A DNA stretch of 64,000 nt from Rhododendron vialii (Eukaryota; Streptophyta; Magnoliopsida; Ericales; Ericaceae): positions 32,539,501 through 32,603,500 of the forward strand of contig NC_080560.1 in the NCBI RefSeq assembly GCF_030253575.1, in the 5' to 3' direction. A program made the position numbers and the translations under genes. Each line of letters starts with the position of its first letter. The stretch's first letter is position 1. This document shows positions 10,449 to 21,918 of this stretch, in pieces. The notes under the pieces were generated by a model that saw nothing but the letters and a program-made list of their open reading frames with translations, searched no databases and was not told the origin of the DNA.

Positions 10449-13255
10449 TTACACCGATGACCTCCATATTCTTCCTTCAAAAGAAATAATTATTATTGAT
10501 ACATCATCATGGTATCTACGCCGGTCTCCTTGTGGGATGTCAAGTAACTCGTGGAAGTCCATACCTGCAAGTTCCCATACCAATTTCATTAGAAATAGTT
10601 CATCTAACTGCTAAGTTAATAATGCTTACGATTCAATTTTAGGCTATGTTTGAATCATGACTTTTGTAGATTGATTTAGTAAAGCAAAGGAAAAAGTTAG
10701 GAAAACCGAACACTTCACTATCCTGTTATCCCTTGCGTTTTCCTTTGCCTTAACGAATCAACAATTCAAACAAAGTATTACGATGAAGGCAATTGTCATA
10801 CCAGCTCTTTTTGCAGCTCGGAATAGTACTTCTTCAACAAGATGTTGCGCGGGATCCCCCTCAGGAAACGAAGAAATGAACATCTCAACTTCAGATGTAG
10901 CTTCTTCGTTGGTGAAGTACTGATAGAGTCCATCAGAAGATAGTATCAAAAACCTGTCTTTCGGGCTGAGTCTGTGGTGGTAGAGCGACGGGGAGCAGGT
11001 GATGTATGGGGAGTTTCCGACGTAATCGACTCTGAACACCTCTAGAAGTGCATTGTTCCATTTGGGCTGCAAAATGACCAGAGGTATACATTAACAACAG
11101 GATTTTGAATCAGAAGAGAGAATTAACATAGAAGGCATATCTATTCACTACTCATATTATCATGCGAGATTTCCCTTTTCTATTGATTCTTACTAATTGG
11201 ATGAACACAATTACTTTATGAGGGCATTCAACAACGCGATCCAATCGAATAGTCAGCAAATAACATTTTTATCCAAGGATCAAACTAAATAGTTCTAAAT
11301 GACTTTTCATAGTAATGATCGAAATCTGTGGTGTTGCTCTATTTTCTTATTTCAACCAAGCTACATCTAGCATACACACAATCTCCGAAAATGATCAGAG
11401 GGGGTGCTTGAAAATAGATTTTCAACTTAACAAATTGGGTAATCGTAACGAAAAGAAGTAAGCAGAAGCAGTCCTCATATGGTATCCATGTCTATCTACA
11501 AGTAATTTGAATAAATTTAGAGTTCAGAAAGCACAAGTACCTGCTTGAGATATCCAGCCCCAAAAGCTCTGGTCACCTTCAATGAACCTTTCACCCTTTC
11601 ATTTGTTACTGCAGAAGCATCATCCTGGTGTTGCTTCTTAATCCTCTTCACTTCCTGAAATTTCACAAAGTCCCAAATCATGTTAAGTCACTACTGTTAC
11701 AAAACAGAAATTTCGCGAACAACAATCGGCTAACTAAAAAACGAAAAGAATTAGTGTTCACCGCTGCCACAGACGTGCTATGATCCGTTGTGAGCTGAAT
11801 AGAAGCTAAATTCGCACCACCGTCATCAAGTCCATTGCAATCAAACGTCGGAAGATCTTCGTTCAAAGTTTCCTCGTTGATCCTCTCCAAATCCTTGCGC
11901 GCCTTGCCAATCCCAAGATCAGCCTCGGCCTTCCTCGCCAGAACAGCCCGGCTATCCCCCACATTCATCAAGTACACATCCTCCCCTTTCATCAACATCA
12001 CCAAAACGCAAGAGCCCATCAGAGACAACTCGGGATTCTCCTTCAGCATAAGATCTGCAATCTCCAAAAACGATGCCTCTGTCTTCCTCATGGCTTCGGA
12101 GAGCGCTTTCAAAACTTCAGAGTGGTTCACTCCAGCCGCCCCGTCGTCCTTCAGCATCCCATCGAGCTCCAGTCTTTCCCCATCGCATTCGCACTCCCAT
12201 TTCCACTTATTACTCTCCTCCCACTTCTTCCCTGCCCCTCCGGTCCTGTTCCTCGACTTCCTCCGCCTCTTCCTCCTCGAATCGAAATCCTCATTCGATC
12301 CCTCAACAACACTACGCGGGTAATCCTCTCCTGGCAAACTTTTGTCGACCGCATGGTGGTGCCCGATCAACTCATCACCCTCCAACATCAATTCCCTTTC
12401 GTGTTCCGATTCGGTCTTACTGTTATTAGTAAGCAATTCCTGGAGCTCCTTGTGAACGTTAGCATAGAGATTATTAAGCAAGAAATCAGTCGCATCCGGG
12501 CCGTTAAACCCGTCATAGATCCCAACAAAAACCCATCCGCTCTCCTCCGAAATAGCGATGTGAACCCGGTCCTCACCGGCCTTCCCCTGTGCCCACTGCA
12601 CATTAGTATTCTCCAAAGACTCATCACAACAATCATCAACCAAACTCCCCTCAATACTCAACCTATTGTTATTATCACAACCCACCTTAGTATTTTCCTT
12701 TTTGTTCAGAGGCAGAGATTTTCTAAGGGCCTTTTTTAGATTTTTCATCAAACCCCATTTCTTGGAGTTAGGTTTATACCTCTGGATTTGGTCGTACTGG
12801 TTCTCGAACGGGCCCGAGACGAAGCTCCGCTCGATTGGGCCCGACAGGAACCCCCGCTCAATCGGGCCCGACCCGAACCCTAGCCCGGGGGTTCTGAGGA
12901 TCGGGCCGGACCGGACGGCGGGGCTCGAGTTGCGAGGGATGGGCTGGAGGGGGATGGATGCGAAGGATTCTGAGCTGTCAAAGGACGACGCTTTGTCCAC
13001 AGAGGAGTTTGGTTGGAACGGCGCAGTGGAGAGAGGCGTGGAGGTGTTGGCGCTGAGGGATGCGCCGGAGATGGACTTGAACGGCGTCGTTTTGTCGGGG
13101 AAGGAGCGGGCAGGGTCGGAGCGGAAGTAGCAGAAGGAGTGGCCCAGGCCCTCGTCGAGCGGGTCGGAGAGGTAGATGGAGAAGTCGTGGCGGCGTGAGA
13201 TCACGCCGGCGTCGCAGGCGAAGCAGAGGTTTAGTTTCCCGACGCCGTTTCCCAT
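10449..13255 (-). CDS. POLTERGEIST-like protein phosphatase 2C (clade C)
   Basis: Four coding exons, 5' to 3' on the minus strand: 13255-11762, 11654-11541, 11066-10802, 10564-10449; all introns GT-AG, frame kept, 662 residues. PP2Cs are Mg/Mn-dependent Ser/Thr phosphatases. Catalytic motifs: GEDRVH (227-232), [11 protein letters not shown] (245-255, metal-binding Asp in DGF), [10 protein letters not shown] and [14 protein letters not shown] (end of exon 1), [13 protein letters not shown] (exon 2), LILSSDG (exon 3), YHDDVS (exon 4). The long N-terminal extension carries POL/PLL hallmarks: [10 protein letters not shown] (34-43), [28 protein letters not shown], and a triplicated SGP(I/F)E(R/N) motif. 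[14 protein letters not shown] suggests N-myristoylation at Gly2 with nearby palmitoylatable Cys, in keeping with membrane-bound POL/PLL1. In Arabidopsis this class acts downstream of CLAVATA-type receptors in stem-cell and asymmetric-division control. Which paralogue this is cannot be settled here. Confidence 0.95.
10641..10776. mobile_element. small MITE in PP2C intron 3
   Basis: AGGCTATGTTTGAATCATGA at the left and CAATTCAAACAAAG at the right are imperfect inverted ends; GCAAAGGAAAA / TTTTCCTTTGC pair inside. It fills more than half of the intron at 10565-10801. Confidence 0.55.
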
Positions 13256-13471
13256 TTTGCCGGCGAGTGAGAGTCTGTATAGAGAGAGAAGGGTGATGGG
13301 TTTACACTTGGTTGATCATGGAAGATTCGTGGCTGAGTTTTTACTTTTTAGAGAGAGAGAGGAGGGAGATGGGGAGAGGGAGATTTAGAGGGGGGACGAG
13401 GGGACAAATGTATGTATAGAGAGCGAATATAGGGGAGAGAGGGGGGGAGTTGACTTTGTATTGTGAATTGG

Positions 13472-13479
13472 GTATATAG
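13472..13479 (-). promoter_or_regulatory. putative TATA box of the PP2C gene
   Basis: CTATATAC on the minus strand, about 220 bases upstream of the ATG at 13255. The intervening leader is a CT-rich tract on the coding strand (GAGAGAGAG on plus at 13350-13390), common in plant 5' UTRs. Confidence 0.45.
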
Positions 13480-13559
13480 TGCTGGTTGCTTTTGTTGATA
13501 TTATTTTAATGACTTTTGTTCGAATGATTCGATTGGTGGGAGGAGGAGAAAAGGGAGAA

Positions 13560-13810
13560 AATACTAGGTGCACAAATTCTTTTGCACAAGTTATGCACAA
13601 CACAAGGGATGCTGCAAAGCACCTTATCAAGTGGGGTGTCGAACAGTCTCCGGCCGTCTATCTTAGTACCAACGGCTTGGATTGAATTTCAGCGCATACA
13701 GATTTGAATTGTTTATTATTCGGTCAAGATTCAAGCCATCGATTCTTAAGATGAATGGTCGAATCGGCCTTTACAACGTTGCCAAACACCCTCACTTGGC
13801 AGCATATTGA
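13560..13810. repeat. CGGCC/GTCC-type dispersed repeat relic
   Basis: Contains CTCCGGCCGTCTATCTTAG, ATTCAAGCCATCGATTCTTA and CACTTGGCAGCATATTGA, echoed by CGGCCGGATC, AATCAAGCCATTGATTGTTG and GCTTGGCAGCATCATTG in metallothionein intron 1 (35930-36160). Non-coding. Confidence 0.5.
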
Positions 13811-15425
13811 TATTAACAATGATTTTTTGAGCAATTATGAAAAATTCAGTTAAATACAATAACTGTAAGTTCCTAATATAGCATAAATTTTTTATTTTTT
13901 ATTCAAAATTAAAGATCTTAAAATTTGAAAAAAAAAAATTAGACAATCGGTTAAATACTTACAATCCAATTGAATGGATTATTTTTTTTACGGTTTCGCA
14001 CATGAAAATATTTAAAAAAAAATAAAAGAAATTTAATCACTTGTATTGGACTCTAAAATGAGTACTTAGAAGCCATATATACACAATTTATGCACCAGGA
14101 TAAGGGAGTATTTTTCACTATTCAACAGTTGTAGCTTACGAACTTTTTAGTTTGTACTTACTCTAATTTTCCGGTGTTCATGTTCATTAATTTTGCATGA
14201 AACTTGTACATATTATTGTGGATTAATAGAAAGGAATACAGCTAAAAGTGTATCAGGGGGAGTTGACTTTTGAGGGCATCGTTCCGATTGTGGATTAGTA
14301 TATAGAAACACACCCCCTAAAAGCGTACACGGTCGAATCCGGGGGAGTTGACTTTTGAGGGCATCGTTCCAAAAGCGAAGCGTGTGAAGAGCCTAGGAGA
14401 AACAATGGAGCAGCTTCTACTACTTTTTTGGAATATATATAGTAAATAAAGAGGGGGAAATTTCGGAAAGTCAAAAGGCACAGGATATTGGGTTAATGCG
14501 TGGGTGAGTAGCTATTCGATGCGGTTGACACGTGGCAGATTTCTGGTGGTGGATTCCGTTGACTTTGAATTATTATTATTTTTTAATTTCGAATGAACCA
14601 CAAAAACTTTTTTTTGTTCTCACTTCCCAGTCTAGTGTCAGGAAAGCACATTCTGTTTTTTCAGTCTTTCTTTATTTCCATAAGCCAAACAGGCCTCAGC
14701 CGGTTGTATGCCCTTCTAGAATTTTTGACTCGTTAAAAACTTTTTACAGTCAACTGAATGGTAATGTGCTCGAACGAGTTGAGTGTGTGCGTTGAGGATA
14801 TGAAGAGGTATTGGATTTGATTTTTCGATTTATCCCAATTCAAGAAACGGAATATGGAACAAAAAATCGTTTATTTTTTGGAGCACATACACAAATAAAT
14901 TCAACCAATAGAATTCTTGCATCTCATTATTAGGTCAGGATTTTAAATCTCTTCACCTTCGTGTGAGTATTTTTTTCGTTTATTTTTTCTTCTTCGTAAT
15001 AACCGCCTATTTTCAGCAAAAGTGGAGTTCAAAATATATATACATGTACTCCTACTAGTCTCCAAAATCTAAAAAAATGCATGCGTCCCAAGCTTTTAAT
15101 GGAAGAGAATACTAAAAGAATAACTTACAACTCTCAAAATTTATATATTCTATCGATTTACGTAACATCATGTTCTTTTCCAATCGCATTTTTTTTAGAA
15201 TCTTAAATCCTTGCTTTTTACTAATCAAATTTTAGTAAATTGTAGTAATTCAAGTACCCCGGCCCGACGTACGTACATGAGTACATCCACCCTTGGTCCT
15301 TTCGTACACTAGTTTTGATTATCTCGCTAATTAAACTTCTCCGTTTCAATCGAGAGTAGCTTTAAATCATCCATGGTTAAAAAAAAAAAACGCAATCGAT
15401 CACAAACGGCCAGAACATTTTTAGA
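13810..15425. other. intergenic spacer with ~85-bp tandem duplication
   Basis: AT-rich. The 30 bases at 14256-14285 (starting GGGGGAGTTGACTTTTGAGG) recur identically at 14341-14370, and the preceding GATTGTGGATTA and CTAAAAG words recur too, so an approximately 85-base unit is duplicated. No gene is supported. Confidence 0.5.

Positions 15426-15428
<3 letters not shown>

Positions 15429-15475
<47 letters not shown>
15429..15475. repeat. (TA)n microsatellite
   Basis: About 47 bases of uninterrupted TA dinucleotide. The apparent 77-codon frame through it reads an alternating Ile-Tyr string and is an artefact. Confidence 0.95.
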
Positions 15476-15477
<2 letters not shown>

Positions 15478-16193
15478 CCCCGATATAGGGGGCGGGTCAA
15501 GAGACGCCTAAAAAAAAACCTAAAAAAATACTCAAAATTTCAATCTTATAATTCCGATCAAATTTTTATGATCAGAACCGTTCCATATGTGCAGAATGTG
15601 ATTTAAGGGTGCCTGCGAGAAATTAGCAACAAATATGACTGGTTGTTTTGTATAGTTTTTAATTGAACTGTTCATCAAATCAGAGCTAAAAACTGCTCAA
15701 ATCAAACTCTTTCAGGTCATTTTTTTTTGCTGATTTCTAGCGAATATCTTTGAAATCACGTTCTGATCATATTGACCAGCTCGGATCATTAAAATTTGAT
15801 CGAAAACTAGAAGATATTTTTTTAAGTGTTTAATTAGTTGTTTTCGGAACCGTCCGGATATAATATCCTTATTGAACCGACTTTTGAGTAATTGCAGTTG
15901 AGGAGGAAGGCACTTGAAACGAGTTGAAAATGACAGGAGCTTTGAATACCTTTTATTACTAGCTAGCTCGTATACTTTATTTGACTTGTTTTGTCAATTT
16001 TCTCCTCCGTTAAGTAATTGACTTTGCATGCATTTTCGCACAGCTGTGTTTGTCAATTCCATGTGGTCAAACCACATCAAGTACTTTGAACGAACCGAAA
16101 TTGCACCACCATTTCCAAACCCTCGTTAATTCGCCTTCCCACTCTCTGTTTACACCATAAAATGTGAATGGTGGTCTAGGGGGCTGTAAACGA
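15476..16193. other. intergenic, nothing recognised
   Basis: AT-rich spacer between the TA repeat and the GCTCG-rich repeat. No supported gene. Confidence 0.4.
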
Positions 16194-16560
16194 TCCAAAT
16201 TGAGTCGAGTTTTGTCGAGCTCGACTTCGGCTCGTTTATTAAACAAGCCAAAAATTTGAATTCAAGCTGAGCTTAACCTTTAACGAGCTGAGCTTAGGCA
16301 TCTACTAAACGAATCTTTTTAATCGCACCGAACCTCCCTTAAACGAGCTGAGCCCTCATAGAGCCGAGCTAAGTCATTTACTAAACGAGCATTTTTAATC
16401 TCATCAAGCCTCCATTAACGAGCCGAACTCGAGTTTTGGGTTTGTTTAATAAACGAGTCAAAAACTCGAACTCGGCTCATTTAAACGAGCGTTAATAAGC
16501 CAAGCCTAACTTGTGAGCTGCTCGATGCTCGTAAAGCTCGTTGAGTTGAACAACCACATA
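16194..16560. repeat. GCTCG-rich dispersed repeat
   Basis: Repeated TCGAGCTCGACTT, GGCTCGTTTATTAAAC, AACGAGCTGAGC and ACGAGCCGAACTCGAG words. Same family as 1-102 and 32340-32640. Non-coding. Confidence 0.6.
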
Positions 16561-16619
16561 GAAAAACAAATTGATCAGATACCAATCAATAACTGAACTG
16601 GGTGATGTCGAGACTACGG

Positions 16620-17208
16620 TCATTGACGGTGGTCTTGGATTCTTGGTTCTCAAATTTCCAGTCGTTTAGGAGGATTAAATCGATGGTTTCTCGGTGACTT
16701 GGGGTTCAAGAGCTCGATGGGATCGAACGGCGTGGGTCATCGTCCGTCTTGATGTCTGGTGGTTTGGGTTCTTGGCCTTGCGGGTGGTGTATGGTGGTGG
16801 TGGGCTACTTTGTGGGGGATCGAGGTGGTTGGCGGTGGGGTTTGCGACGGCGAGTGCAATCTATCTAGGGCTGGGGTTAGGGGTGTGGGCGTGTCCTGGT
16901 CCGTTTGGGCTGGTCTTGATCCGTTTGGGCTAGGCCTGGCCCTTATGAGCTATATTGTCTTATTTGGGCTTAGGCCCTTGGGGTTTTTCTAGGCTTGGCT
17001 CAATAGGTGTGGGCTTGTCTCAATAAGTGCTTCCTTGATTGATATCTTGCCAATTTTGAATTTGGGTATTGGGAAGGCACATGATTATTTCTAGATTTAG
17101 AAATTTTTCTTAGAGGTTTGGGGATATGATGTCATCATCCCTTTTCTTTTAATCTCTGTAACAATTTCAAAGATTATAAAATTTCTTTGCCTTTCAAAAA
17201 AAAAAAAG
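16620..17208 (+). mobile_element. probable LINE 3' end with poly(A)
   Basis: GT-rich tract with TTGGGCTTAGGCCCTTGGGG and GGCTTGGCTC wording, then a T-rich stretch (TTTCTTTGCCTTTC) ending in A12 at about 17197-17208. This is the usual look of plant LINE 3' UTRs and parallels 21056-21402. Open frames within it are compositional. Left boundary and target duplication were not found. Confidence 0.45.
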
Positions 17209-17409
17209 TACAAATTTTAAATTGAAAAATGAATAAATCTTAGCCATTAGATCAAAACCAGTAAAAAAAAAAAAACAATGTGATTTTATGATTTTTCCAC
17301 AGGCCACGCTTAGCACTATGTATGACTATATTACTACAACGTATGATCACATTTACTACAATGGATGACCACACTTATTATAATATATGGCCACAATCTA
17401 TACTCATAC

Positions 17410-17485
17410 ATACCACAATATATTACTATCGTGTTTACCACAATATATTACTATCGTGTTTACCACAATATATGACCACAATTTA
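17410..17485. repeat. 25-bp tandem repeat
   Basis: TACCACAATATATTACTATC recurs with a 25-base period at 17411 and 17436, and its first part again at 17461, inside a longer TACTACAATATATG-like degenerate tract from about 17320. Confidence 0.8.
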
Positions 17486-17915
17486 TACTCCAACAGTTGA
17501 GGGAAAATGGGGCATGGATGCCCCAAAATCAGATTGGGGTATCATAGTTGGATTCGTGTCAACTCATTCTTGTACAAGATAACTATACTACAATCAGGTA
17601 TCGATAGTATCCGAATAATATGATTTTTTTCACGTGATTGTTCTACTCGACGAGCTTGACGCCACAAGCAAGTCCTGTCATCAAAGTGAATTCAAACTTA
17701 TTACGTAGACAATCTGTCTCGAATAAAAAAAGAACCCGAAAACAACGCGCGAAACGTGGAAACCCCGTAACCCAAACCCTTCCGATGGGAGAAAAAAGGG
17801 AAGTAAATTTAACCCCGTCGTCGAAGAAAACAAAGGTAAAATAAACCCAAAGTCAAATACTCCCTAGTTAAAAACAAACCGAATCAAAAGCTATACATCA
17901 TACTCAAAAAAGTAG

Positions 17916-18190
17916 TACTCCCTCCGTCCCTTATTTTGTGTCCAGTATTTCATTTTGGGTTGTCCTTTAATAAGTGTCCATTTTGTAAAGTTAGTGGGTA
18001 AAAGTTGGTGAATTGTCTATTTTGTCCCTAAAAGTAAATTCTATTTTGAAAAGTAAGTGAATAAAAGTGTAATGATGATGGGTAAATAGAGAAAGTGGAG
18101 GAAAAAGTTGATGTGAAAGGTATAATGATGATGTTTTTTTAATAAGTTGGAGTTACGAAGCAGGACACTTAAAAAGGGACGGAGGGAGTA
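17916..18190. mobile_element. Stowaway-like MITE, intact ends
   Basis: TACTCCCTCCGTCCC at the left and GGGACGGAGGGAGTA at the right are perfect 15-base inverted copies including the TA target duplication. 275 bases, AT-rich, non-coding. Canonical Stowaway terminus. Confidence 0.9.
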
Positions 18191-18282
18191 GTAAACAAGA
18201 TAATAGATCTTTTCATTGTTACGACTCAATTTCTATGCATGCGTTTCTACCTATGTCACATTAATTTTAATTTAATTTGTTT

Positions 18283-19325
18283 CTAATGGTATTATGGTCA
18301 ATGTTTTAAAAGTCGGCAGGCGCTAGTCGGTTGGTCGGCCACTTTTGAGCTTCGAGGCCTAATAATCGACAATTAATTAATTGGCTCATAACAATTAGTA
18401 ATCGACGATTAATCAATGCATACCAATTAGTCGGATCGAATCGGATAGCCCCTTATCAGCGATTAATCTTAAATTAACTCCGATTTTCAGAACATTGACT
18501 ATGGTACTAGTAAATGCTTAAATTTAGGATGTGGTTTTGGTGGATGACATCATTTTTGGGGATTATCCATCACAATGACAAGAAGTTCAGTTGAGATGTT
18601 GTTGTTGTAATTGATTAGGTTAGATCAAGCTGGAAAAGATGTCACTGCTCGTTGACGTTTCATTTTCTCGAATTCTGCACGTGCATTATACTACTATCTG
18701 ATATATATGAGTTCCATTTACACCGGAAAAACACGTTAAAACTATGTCGGCAGTCGCACCCCCGTCGCCCAACAATCATCAATAAAGCTATAGGGACCGA
18801 CGGTTTTCATACCAAAACTATACCGATAGCCGCACCGGGCTATCTCCGGCCACCGGACGGCCGATTCAAGCCGTCCAAAAATTCTATTAAAAAAAACGAG
18901 GGGACTTGCGCGGGAATCAACGGCATCCGATGTCACCTATGATTTTGTTTCTAATGGTACTATGGTCAATGTTCTAGAAGGCGCTAGGCACTAGTCGGAC
19001 GGTCAGCCACTTTCGAGCTTCGAGGCTTAGTAATCGGGGATTAATCGGCCCGCTAGCGATTAATTCCGATTCTTAGAACACTGACTATGGTAGTAAAATG
19101 CTTTAAATTTTAGGATGTGGTTTGGTGGATGACATCAATTTTAGGGAGTAACCATCACAATGACAAGAAGTTCAGTTGAGACGCGGTTGTAATTGATACT
19201 CCTAAATCAAGCTGGAAAAGATGTCATTAATTGTTCATTGACGTTTCATTTTTCTCTACCAATTCAGCACATGCATGCATGCATTATAAGTTAGTTTATC
19301 TGATGATATTAGTTCTATTTTCACT
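18283..19325. repeat. segmental tandem duplication
   Basis: Copy 1 (about 18283-18720) and copy 2 (about 18945-19325) share in order: ATGGTCAATGTT, GCGCTAGTCGG / GGCACTAGTCGG, GAGCTTCGAGGC, TTAGGATGTGGTTT, TGGTGGATGACATCA, ATCACAATGACAAGAAGTTC, AAGCTGGAAAAGATGTCA and TTGACGTTTCATTTT. A GC-richer block (18730-18935, TATGTCGGCAGTCGCACC) lies between them, and a related block (TATGTTGGCAGCCGCACC) lies downstream at about 19615. Non-coding on both strands. Confidence 0.8.
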
Positions 19326-19329
19326 AAAA

Positions 19330-20475
19330 ATATAAAAAAGATTAGTCTTCCGGTCAGACCAATAAATCAATTCGGACTGAACCAAACCGGCCCCATGTGG
19401 AAGAAGATATCGGAATTGGCACTCAAAAGCAAAACATTCGTATACTTGTGTGTAGTTTACCCCCATTCATAGGATTTGTACTGGAAGGCCTCATCCGACA
19501 TAAGGTGTAGATTTCATTTAACTATATTTTGATCAAGAAAAGGGGCTTTATTATTATTAAAGATTAAAATTGATCAAGAGCATGACGGCATCACAACGGG
19601 GAAAACGCATCCAAACTATGTTGGCAGCCGCACCCCGTTGAGAATCATCGTGGCGAAAGGCCCGCGAGAGGGCACATCCATGGATTTCTCGCACGAGTCC
19701 AGGATCGAAATAGGGCGAGGGAAAAACTAAAGGATTCTACAACAACATAATTTGCATCAGTGATTCCCCCAAAAAACTTAATTCCTCAAAATCCAAAACA
19801 AACATGGTCCGAAGACTTGAGCTCCTTAAAAGACACCGTTTTGTTCATAGGGAATAGAAGATTTCGGATCCGAGGAAGGACGACTGTGAACAGTTAAGCT
19901 GCTGCTCTTCCTAATCCCATCAAACAAACGGATCATCATAAAGGAGTAGCAGTACATAAGAGCAAACTGAATAGTTTTCAGTTGTTTTATGATCATGATC
20001 AAAGTTGACGCCGCGCGCACACCAATGGGTTTTGTTTCAAATGTGTTATTGGGGTAGTTTTTGTTTTATGGAATTAAAAGTCAACTAGCTGACCCATTCG
20101 AATATACCTACCTAGGACACAGTACTCTAATCGATTGAGGCAACAAGTGGGGAGAGTCAAACCTTCTACACTCTCGATCGAATAGGATTGAGGAATAGTG
20201 ATGCCATGCCTCGCCTCACCCTTCCAATTATTAGCACATGCTTGTGCTAAATCAAATCCGGCTACAAGTCTCAATTAATCGGGATCGGCTATGTGAATTT
20301 GTTTTCTTCATTGAATTTTGAGTCGAGGAAATCATGCTTCGTGTAGAATGTCCAGAAAATATAGATCCTTCTTTCGCTACCGCTTCTAAAGCCAGTTCTG
20401 ATCTCTCTCTCCCCTTGGTATATATTTACCTCCTGCTTTAACCACATTGCTTTAACCACATTACGCCGGTGGTGG
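19330..20475. other. intergenic, nothing recognised
   Basis: Spacer without a supported gene. A 14-base word GCTTTAACCACATT is directly duplicated at about 20435-20465. Confidence 0.4.
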
Positions 20476-20830
20476 TGGCATGGTGGCTGTAGTTTGGCTA
20501 GGATTAGGGTTTCTTTTTTCCTTTTTGTTGGTTAGGTGTTTCGTTTGGGTTGCTGTTTTTTTTTTTTTCCTTTTCTTTTGCTATCATGTTTGGGTGTTTG
20601 GGCCTAGTCCACTTGTTCGGACTGGGCTCTTTTTTGGTGTTTGTTGGCACCTTACCAACTCTTGGGTCTTTTCTTTTCTGTTTTCAAAAAAAAATATGTA
20701 AGATGAGGTATAGTGATAGATAAGGTGATACCGTCGTGCATAATGCTCCCTGGTGTATCACTACACGATTTCTGTTTTGTATCATTTTGATTAATGATAT
20801 GAAGACACTTTTTTGCTAATAAAAAAAAGT
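20476..20830 (+). mobile_element. probable LINE 3' ends with poly(A)
   Basis: GT/T-rich tract with TTTGGGCCTAGTCC ending in A9 at about 20686-20694, followed by a second tail-like sequence (TTAATGATATGAAGACAC, then A8 at about 20821-20828). Both resemble plant LINE 3' UTRs. Boundaries are unresolved. Confidence 0.4.
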
Positions 20831-21055
20831 ACTGCATTGAGCGATCTACAATTGATCATCCATCCAAATCACTTAATCACTTTCCTCATTGCATCAAAGA
20901 TTTTGGTTATAGTCTTTGGGACTCATTTGCAGCATTCTGATCTTGTCAATCGTTGATCTAAAAAAATTTGTCATAAAAATGTCGTTGTGCAGAATATTTG
21001 CCCCCATTGCAACACAAGTTTTTGGGAATTATACCCAAAAACTCAAGTAGCTAGC

Positions 21056-21402
21056 GAGTTTTTGGGTCTCTTGTTGGTTTTTAGTTATATTTGCTTGTGT
21101 TATGTTCTGGTTTCTGCACACCCAATTTCCACACTACCCACATTGTGCTCTGTTCTTTAGGCCTCTTGTTGGCCTTCGCACGCCATCGGTGTTCCTAGGC
21201 TTTTCGTTAGCCTTTATCTTTGGGGATAGCATAGTTTTAGTATATTTTGTGTTCTGCAGGGTAGTACTTTGTGTTATATTCCTTAGGCTCTTGTTTGGCC
21301 TTTGCTTATCGCTGGCGTGTCTTAATTATTGTAACGGCGATAGCACATTGTACCATGATTATTCATCAATGTATTTCTAACGTGTTCCAAAAAAAAAAAA
21401 AA
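21056..21402 (+). mobile_element. 5'-truncated LINE with target duplication
   Basis: AAGTAGCTAGC occurs at 21045-21055 and again at 21403-21413, directly flanking a 347-base insert that ends in A14. Insert wording (TTTAGGCCTCTTGTTGGCC, TTAGGCTCTTGTTTGGCC) is LINE-3'-UTR-like. The 11-base duplication plus the poly(A) tail is the signature of target-primed reverse transcription. Only 3' sequence is present; no coding domain remains. Confidence 0.8.
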
Positions 21403-21768
21403 AAGTAGCTAGCAAGGAAACTCATGTACCCTCAATGTGGTCTTTATCATAGTTGTCAATATCACTTTTTACTCATAAATAGCAAATATTTTTGGTGGTT
21501 CAATTTTTTCTACTACTTGGAAAAAAAAATTCTACTATCTCTGATTCTCTGTATAGGTGAAATCATCAACTCTCTGCTAATGGGCTCCTGTTTCAGTCGG
21601 TAACTCCTCTACTCCCCATGCGGAAGGTCAGAATTCGAGCCCCGTAATGAGCGTTTGAGATTCAGGGTTATGAATAACCTACTGTGGATTAGCTTACTTA
21701 CACCTCGCTGATGTATACAATATTGAAGAGAAAAACATCAAAACTCCCTCTTTCATATTTATTGAATT

Positions 21769-21909
21769 GGGAAAATGACGGCCAAGGACGTGTTTGATAA
21801 TTAATACCCTCCAAGGACATTTTCAGCATTAACAAATGTACTCAAATGTTCTCAGCATGTCCTTGGCGGGTATTAATTATCAAAACACGTCCTGGGCCGT
21901 CATTTTCCC
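21769..21909. mobile_element. Mutator-like MITE, 9-bp target duplication
   Basis: Ends GGGAAAATGACGGCCAAGGA and TCCTGGGCCGTCATTTTCCC are inverted, and the arms continue through GTGTTTGATAATTAATACC for about 60 bases. TATTGAATT is present at both 21760-21768 and 21910-21918. A 9-base duplication with long terminal inverted repeats points to the MULE superfamily. 141 bases, non-coding. Confidence 0.88.
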
Positions 21910-21918
21910 TATTGAATT

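Noticed and set aside
11835..13130. Several plus-strand frames of 118-205 codons
   Set aside because: They lie antisense to PP2C exon 1 and are Ser/Pro/Leu-rich shadows of it.
15373..15606. 77-codon frame
   Set aside because: Most of it is an Ile-Tyr string from the (TA)n microsatellite.
16694..16992. Overlapping Gly/Trp/Leu-rich frames
   Set aside because: They lie in the GT-rich LINE-like 3' tract; composition explains them.
17320..17485. CRISPR-like array
   Set aside because: The 25-base repeats are head-to-tail without spacers in plant DNA; a simple tandem repeat.
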